From Gluconobacter aidae (GTDB lineage Bacteria > Pseudomonadota > Alphaproteobacteria > Acetobacterales > Acetobacteraceae): a stretch of 64,000 bases of DNA. Both the position numbers and the translations under genes were made by a program. Every line of letters begins with the position of its first letter. The first letter of the stretch is position 1. This document shows, one piece after another, positions 9,985 to 18,467 of the stretch. Under the pieces are notes generated by a model. It was given only the letters and a program-made list of their open reading frames with translations. It made no database searches and was not told where the DNA came from. The stretch is taken from contig NZ_WIPH01000007.1 in NCBI RefSeq assembly GCF_009547075.1, positions 1-64,000 of the forward strand, written 5' to 3'.

Positions 9985-10983
9985 ATGTCCAGCACCCCTG
10001 ACACCACTGCGACCCCGGCACGGACCGGAACCGTTCCCGTGACGGTCCTCACGGGCTTTCTCGGCGCCGGCAAGACGACGCTTCTCAATCATATCCTCAC
10101 GGCGGAGCATGGCCGCAAATACGCGGTCGTCGTGAACGAGTTCGGCGAACTCGGGATCGACAACGACCTCGTGGTGGATGCTGACGAGGAAGTGTTCGAA
10201 ATGAACAACGGCTGCATCTGCTGCACGGTGCGCGGAGATCTGATCCGCATTCTGGGCAGTCTGCTACGGCGTCGGAACCGGTTTGACGGTATCATCGTCG
10301 AGACGACCGGGCTCGCCGATCCGGCCCCGGTCGCGCAGACGTTCTTCGTGGATGAGAACCTGCGCGAGAAAGCGCGTCTGGACGCGGTCGTGACAGTCGT
10401 TGATGCGTTCAACGTCATGGAAACGCTGGACGAAAGCCCCGAGGCCGTGAACCAGATCGCATTCGCGGATGTGATCGTGCTCAACAAGGTCGATCTTGCG
10501 GATGAAGAACGCCGCAGGGAGATCGTGGCCCGTCTGCGCAAGATCAATGCGGTGGCGCAGATCCATGAGGCGCGGCATGGTGGCGTGAAGCTGACGGATA
10601 TTCTGGACCGTGGCGGCTTCGATCTGACGCGCGCGCTCAGGACGATGCCGGATTTTCTGGAGAACGAGCATCATTCCCATGAGGAAGGCATCACCAGCAT
10701 TTCCCTGAGCATCAGGGAACTGATCGACCAGCGTCGTTTTCAGGCCTGGATCGGAGCGATCCTTCAGGAGCAGGGTGCGGACATCCTGCGGGCCAAGGGG
10801 ATCCTGCATTTCAAGGGCGAGAAGGACCGCTTTGCGTTTCAGGCCGTGCACATGATGGCGGATGGCGACTTCATCGGTCCGTTCCGGGAGGGTGAGAGCC
10901 GGGACTCCCGTCTGGTGTTCATCGGCCGCAACCTCAATCGTCCGCAGCTTCGCCGCGGCTTTGAAAGCTGCATCGCGGAATGA
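9985..10983 (+). CDS. CobW/COG0523-family GTP-dependent metallochaperone
   Basis: 332 residues. The P-loop GFLGAGKTT is at about 24-32, the metal-binding CxCC motif (GCICCTVR) is near 72-79, the guanine-specificity motif NKVDL is near 165, and a CobW_C domain fills the last 100 residues. Between them lies a His-rich stretch (ENEHHSHEEG) near 225-234. The family moves Zn2+, Co2+ or other metals into target proteins with GTP hydrolysis. GGAGG precedes the ATG by 5 nt. The next gene overlaps by 4 nt (ATGA), so the two proteins are probably made together. Zinc is the most likely metal for this type, by analogy with Zur-regulated COG0523 proteins; no Zur box was identified. Confidence 0.93.
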   Translation: MSSTPDTTATPARTGTVPVTVLTGFLGAGKTTLLNHILTAEHGRKYAVVVNEFGELGIDNDLVVDADEEVFEMNNGCICCTVRGDLIRILGSLLRRRNRFDGIIVETTGLADPAPVAQTFFVDENLREKARLDAVVTVVDAFNVMETLDESPEAVNQIAFADVIVLNKVDLADEERRREIVARLRKINAVAQIHEARHGGVKLTDILDRGGFDLTRALRTMPDFLENEHHSHEEGITSISLSIRELIDQRRFQAWIGAILQEQGADILRAKGILHFKGEKDRFAFQAVHMMADGDFIGPFREGESRDSRLVFIGRNLNRPQLRRGFESCIAE

Positions 10984-12020
10984 TGGGTGATCTTCTGGCG
11001 GACCGGAGCGGAGAGCGCCGGTTCGGGAGCCCGGTTGTCCATGTCGTCTCTTCGCGCGACGGGCACGGTTTCGCGGCGTTGACGGCGGACGGGGAGCTTG
11101 TGCTGATCCCCCGGGACCGTCTGCGTGATCCGGAAAGCTGGACGGTTATCGCGGCGCATGATGGCGGCCTGTGTCTGGCGCAGGATTGCGCTCCGGATGC
11201 GTTCCTGTCCGGCGGTGAGGACGGAAAGCTTGTCCGGACCTTTGCTGACGGCCGGAGCGAGACCCTCCATGAGGGTCGGCGCTGGATCGACTGTGTGGCG
11301 AGCACGCCGGACCATCTGGCATTCTCGACGGGCAAGCGGATCGAGGTCCGCATGGCGGAAGGGCATCAGACGCTCAAGGTTCTGGAGCACCCTTCGACCG
11401 TGACCGGCATCGTATTCGATGCGAAGGGCAAGCGGATCGCGGCGTCACATTATAATGGCGCGTCGATGTGGTTCGTGCAGGCCAAGGTCGATACCGTGCG
11501 GCCGTTTGAATGGAAGGGCAGCCATATCGCGATCGCCATCCATCCGGGCGGTGAGGCGCTGGTGACGTCCATGCAGGAAAACGACCTGCATGGCTGGCGC
11601 CTGTCGGACGGGCACAACATGCGCATGAGCGGCTATCCGAAGCAGGTGAAATCGCTGGCGTTTACGCGCAATGGCCGCTGGCTGGCGACGGCCGGGGCGG
11701 ATGCGATCATCCTGTGGCCGTTCTTTGGCGGTGGACCGATGGGCAAGGCCCCGGCCGAACTTGCGCGTCTGCCGGGACTGTTCGTCAGTGCGGTCTGTCC
11801 GAACCCGAAGGAAGACATCGTCGCGGCGGGTTATGAAGACGGGACGGTCGTGCTCGCGGAAATCGGAGGAGGCGACCAGCGCGTCCTGCCGCTGTGCTCC
11901 GGGCAGGATACGAAGCGGGGCAAGGTGACGTCGCTGGGGTTCACGCCACAGGGCGGGTCTCTGGTGTTCGGAACCGAAGAGGGTGTTCTGGCGGCGATTG
12001 ACCTGTCCAGTGCGGACTGA
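10980..12020 (+). CDS. WD40-repeat protein coupled to the CobW GTPase
   Basis: 346 residues with no signal peptide and a series of about seven beta-blade repeats; examples of the repeat ends are SLAFTRNGRWLATAGADAI and SLGFTPQGGSLVFGTEEG. The repeat form predicts a seven-bladed propeller, a scaffold for protein contacts without enzymatic residues. Its ATG overlaps the stop of the cobW-type gene, which implies translational coupling and a shared task. Pairing of these two gene types recurs in alpha-proteobacteria as far as I recall; a role as client or scaffold for the metallochaperone is inference. Confidence 0.83.
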   Translation: MMGDLLADRSGERRFGSPVVHVVSSRDGHGFAALTADGELVLIPRDRLRDPESWTVIAAHDGGLCLAQDCAPDAFLSGGEDGKLVRTFADGRSETLHEGRRWIDCVASTPDHLAFSTGKRIEVRMAEGHQTLKVLEHPSTVTGIVFDAKGKRIAASHYNGASMWFVQAKVDTVRPFEWKGSHIAIAIHPGGEALVTSMQENDLHGWRLSDGHNMRMSGYPKQVKSLAFTRNGRWLATAGADAIILWPFFGGGPMGKAPAELARLPGLFVSAVCPNPKEDIVAAGYEDGTVVLAEIGGGDQRVLPLCSGQDTKRGKVTSLGFTPQGGSLVFGTEEGVLAAIDLSSAD

Positions 12021-12169
12021 AGCCTGAAAGGGGCGGCGGCTTTCCTGGTGAATTGTTGCTGTCCCTGAAACAGCTATGCTCGGTGGCGCGGGTGTTCGTT
12101 TCCAGGCCGGGCAGGGTCAGGCAGGTTTTCGAGACGATGCCCTGGCCGGACTGTGCTTCAGCGTTCCGG

Positions 12170-12463
12170 CTATGGATCCGAGGGCCGGTCCGTGTGGCCG
12201 AGGTCGCGTTCGGGGGCAATGATGTCCCTGACGCGCTGTTTCAGTTCTTTCGGACCAGGAAAGCCGCCGTCGCGTTTGCGCTCCCAGATCAGCGTTTCGT
12301 TTACATGGATTTCGAATCGGCCGCCCGTATCGGGGATGAGCGCGACTTCCCCCAGGGCCTGACCAAAGGTGGAGAGCAGTTCCTGCGCCATCCAGCCCGA
12401 GCGGAGCAGCCAGTTGCACTGCGTGCAGTAGCGGATGGAAACGCGGGGTGAAGCAGGTGTCAT
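12170..12463 (-). CDS. SelT/SelW/SelH (Rdx) family thioredoxin-like protein
   Basis: 97 residues. The N-terminal beta-strand is followed by YCTQCNWLLRSGWMAQEL, the CxxC form of the redox motif that holds selenocysteine in animal SelW. The later IWERKRDGGFPGPKELK is also a family feature (GG.P..kElK). The protein is small, cytoplasmic and thioredoxin-fold; its substrate is unknown. Both Cys residues are encoded by ordinary codons, so no selenocysteine is needed. It converges on the WD40 gene and diverges from the acid phosphatase gene. The 149 nt on its 3' side show no clear signal. Confidence 0.85.
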   Translation of the reverse strand: MTPASPRVSIRYCTQCNWLLRSGWMAQELLSTFGQALGEVALIPDTGGRFEIHVNETLIWERKRDGGFPGPKELKQRVRDIIAPERDLGHTDRPSDP

Positions 12464-12608
12464 GAAGATCCTGTGGAGGCTTTGGAATGTTTGTCCCGAG
12501 ACAGTCTCATAAGAGTTTCACACGTAAAAGCCTTCGCGCCCGCGGCCGTGAACGTTAAGGATACGGACTGGTTCCTCATTCCGTTTTCCTGACTGGATTT
12601 TCCGGCTT

Positions 12609-13418
12609 ATGCGTCCTGCCTTTCGTCTGCCCGCTGCACTGCTCCTGTGTGCGACCGTTCTTTCCGCCTGCGCTCCTGCGGCGCATACGTCCGGAGTTGC
12701 CCAGGGCGGCATCCTGCCGGATAGTGCGGCTCCGGACGAGCGCCTCGTTCTGGCTCCGCCGCCCGCGCCAGGAAGTGCCGCGCAGAGTGATGACGACCGG
12801 GTGTTTCATGTCACGCGCGCGCTGAAGGACACGCCGCGCTGGAAACTGGCGCAGAACGATGCGGATCTGGATCCGGCGCATCTGGTCCGGGATTTCTCCT
12901 GTGCGGCGGGTTTCGGGATCGATCTGGCAAAGGCGCCGCATCTGGCCCGCGTGCTGGAGCGGATTCGCCATGCCGTCGGGCACCGGACTTCGGACGTGAA
13001 GAAATACTGGCACCGTACGCGGCCTTTCGTGGGCACGAACCTGCCGATCTGTACGTCCCCCGAAGGGCTGGGACTCCACTCGTCCTATCCGTCCGGGCAT
13101 ACGACGGCGGGGTACGGAATGGCGCTGCTGCTGGCACGTCTGATGCCGGAACATGCCTCGGCCATTCTCCAGCGCGGGCGTGTGTTCGGGGAAAGCCGGA
13201 TCGTCTGCGGGGTACACTGGAAATCGGATGTCCAGGCGGGATATCTGAATGCGTCCACGCTGGTGGACGTACTGCTGGCGCGGCCGGAGCTTCAGGACGA
13301 TCTGGCGGCGGCGCGGCAGGAACTGCTGGTCATGCAGGGAACGGCCCCGGCGCCTGAGGCGGGGACATGTGCCGTTGAGCATGACGCCGCGATCCATTCC
13401 CTGCTGAGCGAACCGTAA
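12609..13418 (+). CDS. class A nonspecific acid phosphatase lipoprotein (PAP2 superfamily)
   Basis: 269 residues. The N-terminus is a lipoprotein signal with lipobox LSAC (Cys at residue 21). The three phosphatase motifs are present: KKYWHRTRPF near 129-138, SSYPSGHTTAGYG near 159-171 and ESRIVCGVHWKSD near 196-208. Together they match the K-x6-RP, PSGH and SR-x5-H-x3-D pattern, with His in the last two as nucleophile and acid. It should remove phosphate from small organic esters in the periplasm, anchored to the outer or inner membrane. No phosphate-control sequence was recognised upstream. Confidence 0.88.
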   Translation: MRPAFRLPAALLLCATVLSACAPAAHTSGVAQGGILPDSAAPDERLVLAPPPAPGSAAQSDDDRVFHVTRALKDTPRWKLAQNDADLDPAHLVRDFSCAAGFGIDLAKAPHLARVLERIRHAVGHRTSDVKKYWHRTRPFVGTNLPICTSPEGLGLHSSYPSGHTTAGYGMALLLARLMPEHASAILQRGRVFGESRIVCGVHWKSDVQAGYLNASTLVDVLLARPELQDDLAAARQELLVMQGTAPAPEAGTCAVEHDAAIHSLLSEP

Positions 13419-13425
13419 GTTCGCG

Positions 13426-13455
13426 ACCGGTGCCCTGAGAGATCAGGGCACCGGT
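13426..13455. terminator. strong hairpin between convergent phosphatase and ClC genes
   Basis: ACCGGTGCCCTGA-GAGA-TCAGGGCACCGGT is a perfect 13-bp stem with a GAGA tetraloop, followed on the + strand by TTTCCC. The right arm contains the stop codon of the ClC gene. Probably a bidirectional terminator. Confidence 0.65.
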
Positions 13456-14885
13456 TTCCCGTCAGCCGGCGGTGGGTGGCTGTGGTGAGCGCCACGGTCA
13501 TTGGCTTCCATGAAGCGGTCGGCCAGGCTGCTATACAGCGAATGTGGACAGATCATCTTCGAGACGCCGAAGGCGAGGAAGGACGTGGCCAGAAGCGCCA
13601 GCGTGACCTGCTGGTTGTCGCACATTTCCATGACGATGATCGTCGCGGTCAGGGGAGCCTGCGACATGCCGCAGAAATATGCCACCGTGCCAAGCAGTAT
13701 GACTGCGCCGGGTGTGGTATGGGGCAGGAACTGCTCCACCCAACCGCCGATCCCCGCCCCGATGGCAAGCGAGGGCGCGAACATGCCGCCCGGGATTCCC
13801 GAGCAGTATGAGACGATCATCGCCAGGTATTTGAGGATGAAGAATGAGGCGGGATAGTGCTCGCTGCCATCGAAGATGGCGCGCGCCTGATCGTAGCCCG
13901 TACCGTAGGTTGCCCCTTTCGAGACCAGTCCAATCAGTGCGAGCACGAAGCCGCAGATTGCCGAGAAGGCGATCGGACGCATAGCGGCGAACTGCCCGAT
14001 TCGTCCCGGAATACCTTGGGATGCCTTGATGAGAATGGCCGAGAAGCACCCGCCCGCCAGCCCCCCCAGAATGCCGCAGGTCAGCACCGCGATCCAGGCC
14101 GTGCCGACCGGCACGTCCACGTCTGCATGGCCGAAATAAGTGTAATTTCCGATCAGCGCGATGGCGGTGACGCCGGACAGGACCACGACGGTCAGAGTGC
14201 GCCCCGAGGTCTTCTGTTCGAAGGAGTGGGAGAGCTCCTCAATGGCGAACATGATTCCTGCGAGCGGCGTGTTGAAGGCGGCGGCCATACCGGCCGCTCC
14301 ACCGGCCAGGATCATGCTGCGACGCGCGGTGATGTTCGACTGTCCGAGCAGGCGGGAAAAGGCGTGCATGATGGACGCGCCGACCTGAACGCTGGGACCT
14401 TCACGACCGATGGACGCGCCGCAGATCAGTCCGAAGGATGTCAGCAGGATCTTGCCGAGGGAGGTCTTGAGAGACAGGACACGGTCCACGACGACAACGT
14501 TCTCGATGTGTAGTGTCGCAATCGTCTGCGGGATGCCGGAACCCTGCGCGCCCTTGACGATGGTGCGTGTGGCCCAGGTGATGAGGGCGAGTCCTGCGGG
14601 TGCCACGACCAGCATGGCGGTGGGGTGCCAGTCAACGATCTGATGGCGCACGCTTGCCGCCAGGTTACCCAGCCGGGCGAACAGGACCGCCACGATGCCG
14701 ACCAGAACCGCACCCACCCAGTAGACTGCCGTGCGGCGCCACTGATGCGTCGTGACCTTCGCCGAGCGTCGCAGATGCAGAATGCGGTCTTTGCGGCGCA
14801 TGGCATGCTGCGAGGAGCGGGCCTCCTGGAACGTAAGCTCGGGCGGGACGACGGCGACGGGTGAAGGAGGCAGTTTATCAGCCAA
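13443..14885 (-). CDS. ClC-family chloride channel / H+:Cl- antiporter
   Basis: 480 residues, with about 16-18 membrane helices expected. The anion-pathway motifs are intact: GSGIPQT at about 115-121, GREGPSVQ at about 160-167 with the gating Glu at 162, and GIPGGMFAPSLAIGAG near 360. A GREGP gating glutamate is shared by transporters and channels. Exchange of Cl- for H+ in acid resistance suits an acid-producing bacterium, but that is inference. There is no CBS domain pair at the C-terminus. The start is a TTG with a weak Shine-Dalgarno; an ATG at 14804 would remove 27 polar residues. Confidence 0.92.
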   Translation of the reverse strand: MADKLPPSPVAVVPPELTFQEARSSQHAMRRKDRILHLRRSAKVTTHQWRRTAVYWVGAVLVGIVAVLFARLGNLAASVRHQIVDWHPTAMLVVAPAGLALITWATRTIVKGAQGSGIPQTIATLHIENVVVVDRVLSLKTSLGKILLTSFGLICGASIGREGPSVQVGASIMHAFSRLLGQSNITARRSMILAGGAAGMAAAFNTPLAGIMFAIEELSHSFEQKTSGRTLTVVVLSGVTAIALIGNYTYFGHADVDVPVGTAWIAVLTCGILGGLAGGCFSAILIKASQGIPGRIGQFAAMRPIAFSAICGFVLALIGLVSKGATYGTGYDQARAIFDGSEHYPASFFILKYLAMIVSYCSGIPGGMFAPSLAIGAGIGGWVEQFLPHTTPGAVILLGTVAYFCGMSQAPLTATIIVMEMCDNQQVTLALLATSFLAFGVSKMICPHSLYSSLADRFMEANDRGAHHSHPPPADGKPVP

Positions 14886-15082
14886 TATTCGGACGTCCGG
14901 GAGGGAGGGCAGGATGTGAAAGAGACGCCCGGTTCAAGCCCGTGCGCTGATGTTCTGCACGTGCCATTAACGCGGGAAAGGGGTCAAGAGTTCTTGCCCG
15001 ATGGGACACGGGGACCGCAATCCGTCCATGGCTGTGTCATAAACCGCACAGTCTGATGCAGCTTCTCCGCAGTCGTGGTGGT

Positions 15083-15976
15083 TCAGGTCAGGACGAGCGC
15101 GCCGGAATGTTTGGCCTTGTCTTCAGGCTCGACATGGATGTGGATGGAGGCGCGGCCGAGTTCCGATCGGATGGCGGCTTCGATCTGGTCACAGATCTCG
15201 TGGGCATCATGCACCGTGAGCGTCCCTGGAACCACGAGATGGAACTCCACGAAGGACAGGGCGCCGACCTTGCGGATGCGCAGGTCATGGGCCTCGAGTG
15301 CACCCGTGGCGCTTCTGGAAATTACAGCCTTGACCGCATCCATCTGCTCTGGCAAGGGCGCTTCGTCCATCAGGCCGGACAGGGAGTGCTTCATCATGGA
15401 GAAGCCCGCGCGCATGACGTTCAGTGCCACCAGCGCGGACAGAACGGCATCAAGACGGTCCCATTTAAGCACTGGGATCAGCGAGACACCGATCACGAGC
15501 GCAATCGTGGCCCAGACATCCGAGACGACATGCTCGCCCGCGGCCTGAAGGGCCTGTGAGGACTGTTTGCGGCCGACCGCGAGCAGGATGCGACCCCAGG
15601 CGAGATTGACCAGTCCCGCCAGCGCGTTGAGCGCCACGCCGGAGAAAGGGGCGTTGACCGGTTCGGGGTGGCGCCAGTCATGGATGGCGATGGCCAGGAT
15701 GCCGATGGCGGTGAGGACGACCAGCACGCCTTCGATAACGGCGGAGAGATATTCCGCCTTGCCGTGTCCGTAAGGGTGGTTGTCATCGGCGGGGCGGGCT
15801 GCCACGGACATGGCCCAGAGCGTTCCCACGGCGGCCACCACATTCAGGATCGTCTCGATCGCATCGGACAGCAGGGCTTCCGAACCTGAAACCACATACG
15901 CGGCGTATTTGATGCCCAGCGCCACCAGACTCAGCATGATGGAGGCGCGGGCGACCGTGATGCGGGTGGATGTCAT
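15083..15976 (-). CDS. cation diffusion facilitator (FieF/YiiP-like)
   Basis: 297 residues with six membrane helices and a C-terminal cytoplasmic dimerisation domain (about 205-290). TM2 has LLSDAIET, where the usual D-x3-D site reads D-A-I-E; the loop has NHPYGHGKAEY; TM5 has HVVSD with the H-x3-D half of the transport site. These proteins export Zn2+, Fe2+ or Mn2+ against protons. The Asp-Glu variation in TM2 makes metal choice uncertain. It lies 9 nt downstream of a second facilitator gene and is probably cotranscribed with it. The following 197 nt on its 3' side separate it from the ClC gene; I saw no riboswitch there. Confidence 0.9.
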   Translation of the reverse strand: MTSTRITVARASIMLSLVALGIKYAAYVVSGSEALLSDAIETILNVVAAVGTLWAMSVAARPADDNHPYGHGKAEYLSAVIEGVLVVLTAIGILAIAIHDWRHPEPVNAPFSGVALNALAGLVNLAWGRILLAVGRKQSSQALQAAGEHVVSDVWATIALVIGVSLIPVLKWDRLDAVLSALVALNVMRAGFSMMKHSLSGLMDEAPLPEQMDAVKAVISRSATGALEAHDLRIRKVGALSFVEFHLVVPGTLTVHDAHEICDQIEAAIRSELGRASIHIHVEPEDKAKHSGALVLT

Positions 15977-15985
15977 GACAGGTCC

Positions 15986-17041
15986 TCAGCAGCAGGGCTG
16001 GTGCGTGTCGCAGACCGAGGGGTGGGTTTCAAGCTGGAAAGTGGGATGGGCGATGTCAAATCGCGTCCGGACCAGTTCCGCGGCATGCGCGATGAGCAGA
16101 TCCGTGCTGACGGGTTTCGTGGGGTCGCAGACGAGATGGACGGTCAGGGCGGTCTCGGTCGTGCTCATGGCCCAGATGTGCAAATGATGCAGGCCGGAGA
16201 CGCCATCAAGCGACAGGAGGGCGGCCTGCACGGCATCCGGATCGATCCCCGCCGGGACCGCATCGAGCGCCAGGTTCAGCGAACTCCGCAGCAGCGACCA
16301 CGTCCCGACCACAATGGAGACCGACACGATCAGGCTCATGATCGGATCGATAACCGTATAGCCCGTGAACGCGATCAGCAGTCCCGCGATGACGACTGAA
16401 AACGCCATGACGGCATCGGCCGCCATATGCATGAAGGCACCACGGATGTTGAGGTCGCTCGATGCGCCTTTCATGAAGAGCAGGGCTGTCACGGCATTGA
16501 CGGCGATCCCGACCAGAGCAACCCAGCTGATGACCTCGCCCTGGACATTCTGGTGCGAGAACAGGCGCAGGACGGATTCCCAGACGATGCCACCGGTGAC
16601 GAGCAGCAGGATCGTGGCGTTCGCGAGGGCCGAGAGGATTGTCGAGCGTCGCAGGCCGTAAGTGAAGCGCGCGCTGGACGGGCGTGTGGAGAGAACCTGC
16701 GCCAGCCAGGCACCGGCGAGACCAAGTACGTCCGACAGGTTGTGTCCCGCATCGGCCAGAAGGGACATGGATTGCGCCCAGATGCCCCACAGGGTCTCAC
16801 CCGCGACATAGGCCGTGTTCAGGGTGATGCCGACTGCAAACGCCATGCCGAAACTGGCGGGAGCATGGACGTGCTGGTGGCCGAATCCGAAACCGTGACT
16901 GTGCCCGCCGCAATGGTCGTGATCATGGTGATGGTCATCATGATCGTGGTCCGCGGGACCATGTGTGTGATGCTCATGCGGAACGGTGATGCCATGATGA
17001 TCGTGATCGCAGGCGCAGTCGTGATGGGAATCCGGGGTCAT
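15986..17041 (-). CDS. cation diffusion facilitator with His-rich N-terminus (CzcD/ZitB-like)
   Basis: 351 residues. The first 60 residues contain 21 His together with several Asp and three Cys, a metal-binding tail. Then come six membrane helices with ADAGHNLSD (TM2) and MHMAADA (TM5), the H-x3-D pairs typical of Zn2+/Cd2+/Co2+ exporters, and a cytoplasmic domain. The C-terminus ends in a short Cys/His cluster (CDTHQPCC). It should carry Zn2+ out of the cytoplasm in exchange for H+. First gene of a two-facilitator unit; the divergent DJ-1 gene shares the 160-nt upstream region. No MerR- or ArsR-type regulator is adjacent. Confidence 0.93.
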   Translation of the reverse strand: MTPDSHHDCACDHDHHGITVPHEHHTHGPADHDHDDHHHDHDHCGGHSHGFGFGHQHVHAPASFGMAFAVGITLNTAYVAGETLWGIWAQSMSLLADAGHNLSDVLGLAGAWLAQVLSTRPSSARFTYGLRRSTILSALANATILLLVTGGIVWESVLRLFSHQNVQGEVISWVALVGIAVNAVTALLFMKGASSDLNIRGAFMHMAADAVMAFSVVIAGLLIAFTGYTVIDPIMSLIVSVSIVVGTWSLLRSSLNLALDAVPAGIDPDAVQAALLSLDGVSGLHHLHIWAMSTTETALTVHLVCDPTKPVSTDLLIAHAAELVRTRFDIAHPTFQLETHPSVCDTHQPCC

Positions 17042-17202
17042 GGAGGCCAGTGCTGTGAGAATTGAAAGCCGGACCTTACTGCATGTGAGGCGGCCGTCCC
17101 ATATTCTATTGCCGAACCGTGCATGGCATGGTGTCGTGACTGGTATGAACGGCAGCGCTCCTGATGCGTCAGGATGTGCACATGAAGAAGGATAAAGAGA
17201 CG

Positions 17203-17784
17203 ATGGCTGAAAAGCGTATTCTCATGCTCGCAGGTGATTTCGTCGAGGACTATGAAATCATGGTTCCGTTCCAGATGCTGCTTCTGGTCGGGCACAAGGT
17301 CGATGTCGTCTCGCCGGGAAAGAAAGCCGGGGAGCAGGTCGTAACGGCCATTCATGATTTCGAGGGGCATCAGACCTATACCGAAAAGCGTGGCCATAAC
17401 TTCACGCTGAACGCGACCTATGCGGGTGTGACGGCCGACGCCTATGACGCGCTGGTTATTCCGGGCGGACGGGCTCCGGAACAGCTCAGCACCGATGAAA
17501 GCGTGCTGCATCTGGTCCGCGCCTTCGTCGAGAGCGGAAAGCCGGTCGCGGCTGTCTGTCATGGCCCGCAGCTTCTGGCGGCAGCGGGTGTCATCAAGGG
17601 GAAGAAGATTTCGGCCTATCCGGCCTGCCGGGCGGAAGTGCTGCTCGCCGGAGCCGAATACCAATCCCTCCCGATGGATGGCGCGGTGACGGACGGCCAG
17701 TTCGTGACGGGACCGGCATGGCCCGCGCATCCTGCCTGGATCGGGCAGTTCCTGAAGGTTCTGGGCACGCAGATCACGCCGTAA
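17203..17784 (+). CDS. DJ-1/PfpI family protein
   Basis: 193 residues from the chosen start. LMLAGDFVEDYE near residue 6 has the conserved Glu, and AAVCHGPQLLAAAG near 120 has the nucleophile-elbow Cys followed by His. The sequence FEGHQTYTEKRGHNFTLNA is typical of the protease-I / deglycase-like branch. Proposed activities for this family are glyoxalase, protein or nucleotide deglycation, and chaperone; sequence alone does not choose. AAGGA lies 10 nt before this ATG. An upstream in-frame ATG at 17182 also has AGGA in place and would add seven residues. Confidence 0.88.
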   Translation: MAEKRILMLAGDFVEDYEIMVPFQMLLLVGHKVDVVSPGKKAGEQVVTAIHDFEGHQTYTEKRGHNFTLNATYAGVTADAYDALVIPGGRAPEQLSTDESVLHLVRAFVESGKPVAAVCHGPQLLAAAGVIKGKKISAYPACRAEVLLAGAEYQSLPMDGAVTDGQFVTGPAWPAHPAWIGQFLKVLGTQITP

Positions 17785-17849
17785 GGGATTTGCGCCGGAT
17801 CGCTCACAACATTGTGGCGAAACGCGGCCTGAAATCGTAGAGAGGGAGC

Positions 17850-18467
17850 ATGACGACTTCCTCTCCTTCTCCCGATCAGCAGCCCAGACGACGCACCGGC
17901 AGTTTCGGCCGTGCCGAAGGTCTGGTGGAACGTGCGTTCTTTGCCACGCGATGGATTGCCGCACCGCTCTATTTCGGGCTGACGGTCGGGTTACTTCTGG
18001 TGGCCTTCAAGTTCTTCCAGCAGTTGATCGGACTGGTGCTGAAAGCCTCAGGGCTGGATTTCGACGACGTGTTCGTCGGTGTGCTGGACCTGATCGATCT
18101 TGTCCTGCTGGCCAACCTGCTGCTGATCGTCATGTTCTCGGGATACGAGAACTTCGTCTCCCGCCTCGATATCCGCAGTCACGAGGATTATCCGAGCTGG
18201 ATCGGGCATGTCACGTTCGGGGACATCAAGATCAAGCTCATGGCCTCGATCGTGGCGATGTCCGCGATCCATGTGCTGGCGGACTTCATCCGCGTGGACG
18301 AGACCTCGACGCGCGCTCTGGAATGGAGCGTAGGCATCCATCTTGCCTTCGTCGTCTCCGGTGTGCTGATGGCCATCATGGACCGGATCATGGAAGGCTC
18401 ACCCGATACGCATCACGCTGACCCCGCGCCGGCTGTCTCAAAAACGACAGGGGACGGGCACCACTGA
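17850..18467 (+). CDS. UPF0114 (YqhA-like) inner-membrane protein
   Basis: 205 residues. After a polar N-terminal 30 residues there are four hydrophobic segments (about 35-65, 80-98, 125-145 and 155-175). FSGYENFVSRLDI between TM2 and TM3 and the following SHEDYPSWIGHVTFGDIKIK are family hallmarks. The function of YqhA proteins is not established. The stop overlaps the start of the following flavoprotein gene (TGATG), which implies coupled translation. AGAGGGAG precedes the ATG. Confidence 0.85.
   Translation: MTTSSPSPDQQPRRRTGSFGRAEGLVERAFFATRWIAAPLYFGLTVGLLLVAFKFFQQLIGLVLKASGLDFDDVFVGVLDLIDLVLLANLLLIVMFSGYENFVSRLDIRSHEDYPSWIGHVTFGDIKIKLMASIVAMSAIHVLADFIRVDETSTRALEWSVGIHLAFVVSGVLMAIMDRIMEGSPDTHHADPAPAVSKTTGDGHH

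Noticed and set aside
14886-15082. possible fluoride riboswitch before the ClC gene
   Set aside because: The leader lacks the conserved GG-x-GATGG start and the pseudoknot partner of that riboswitch.
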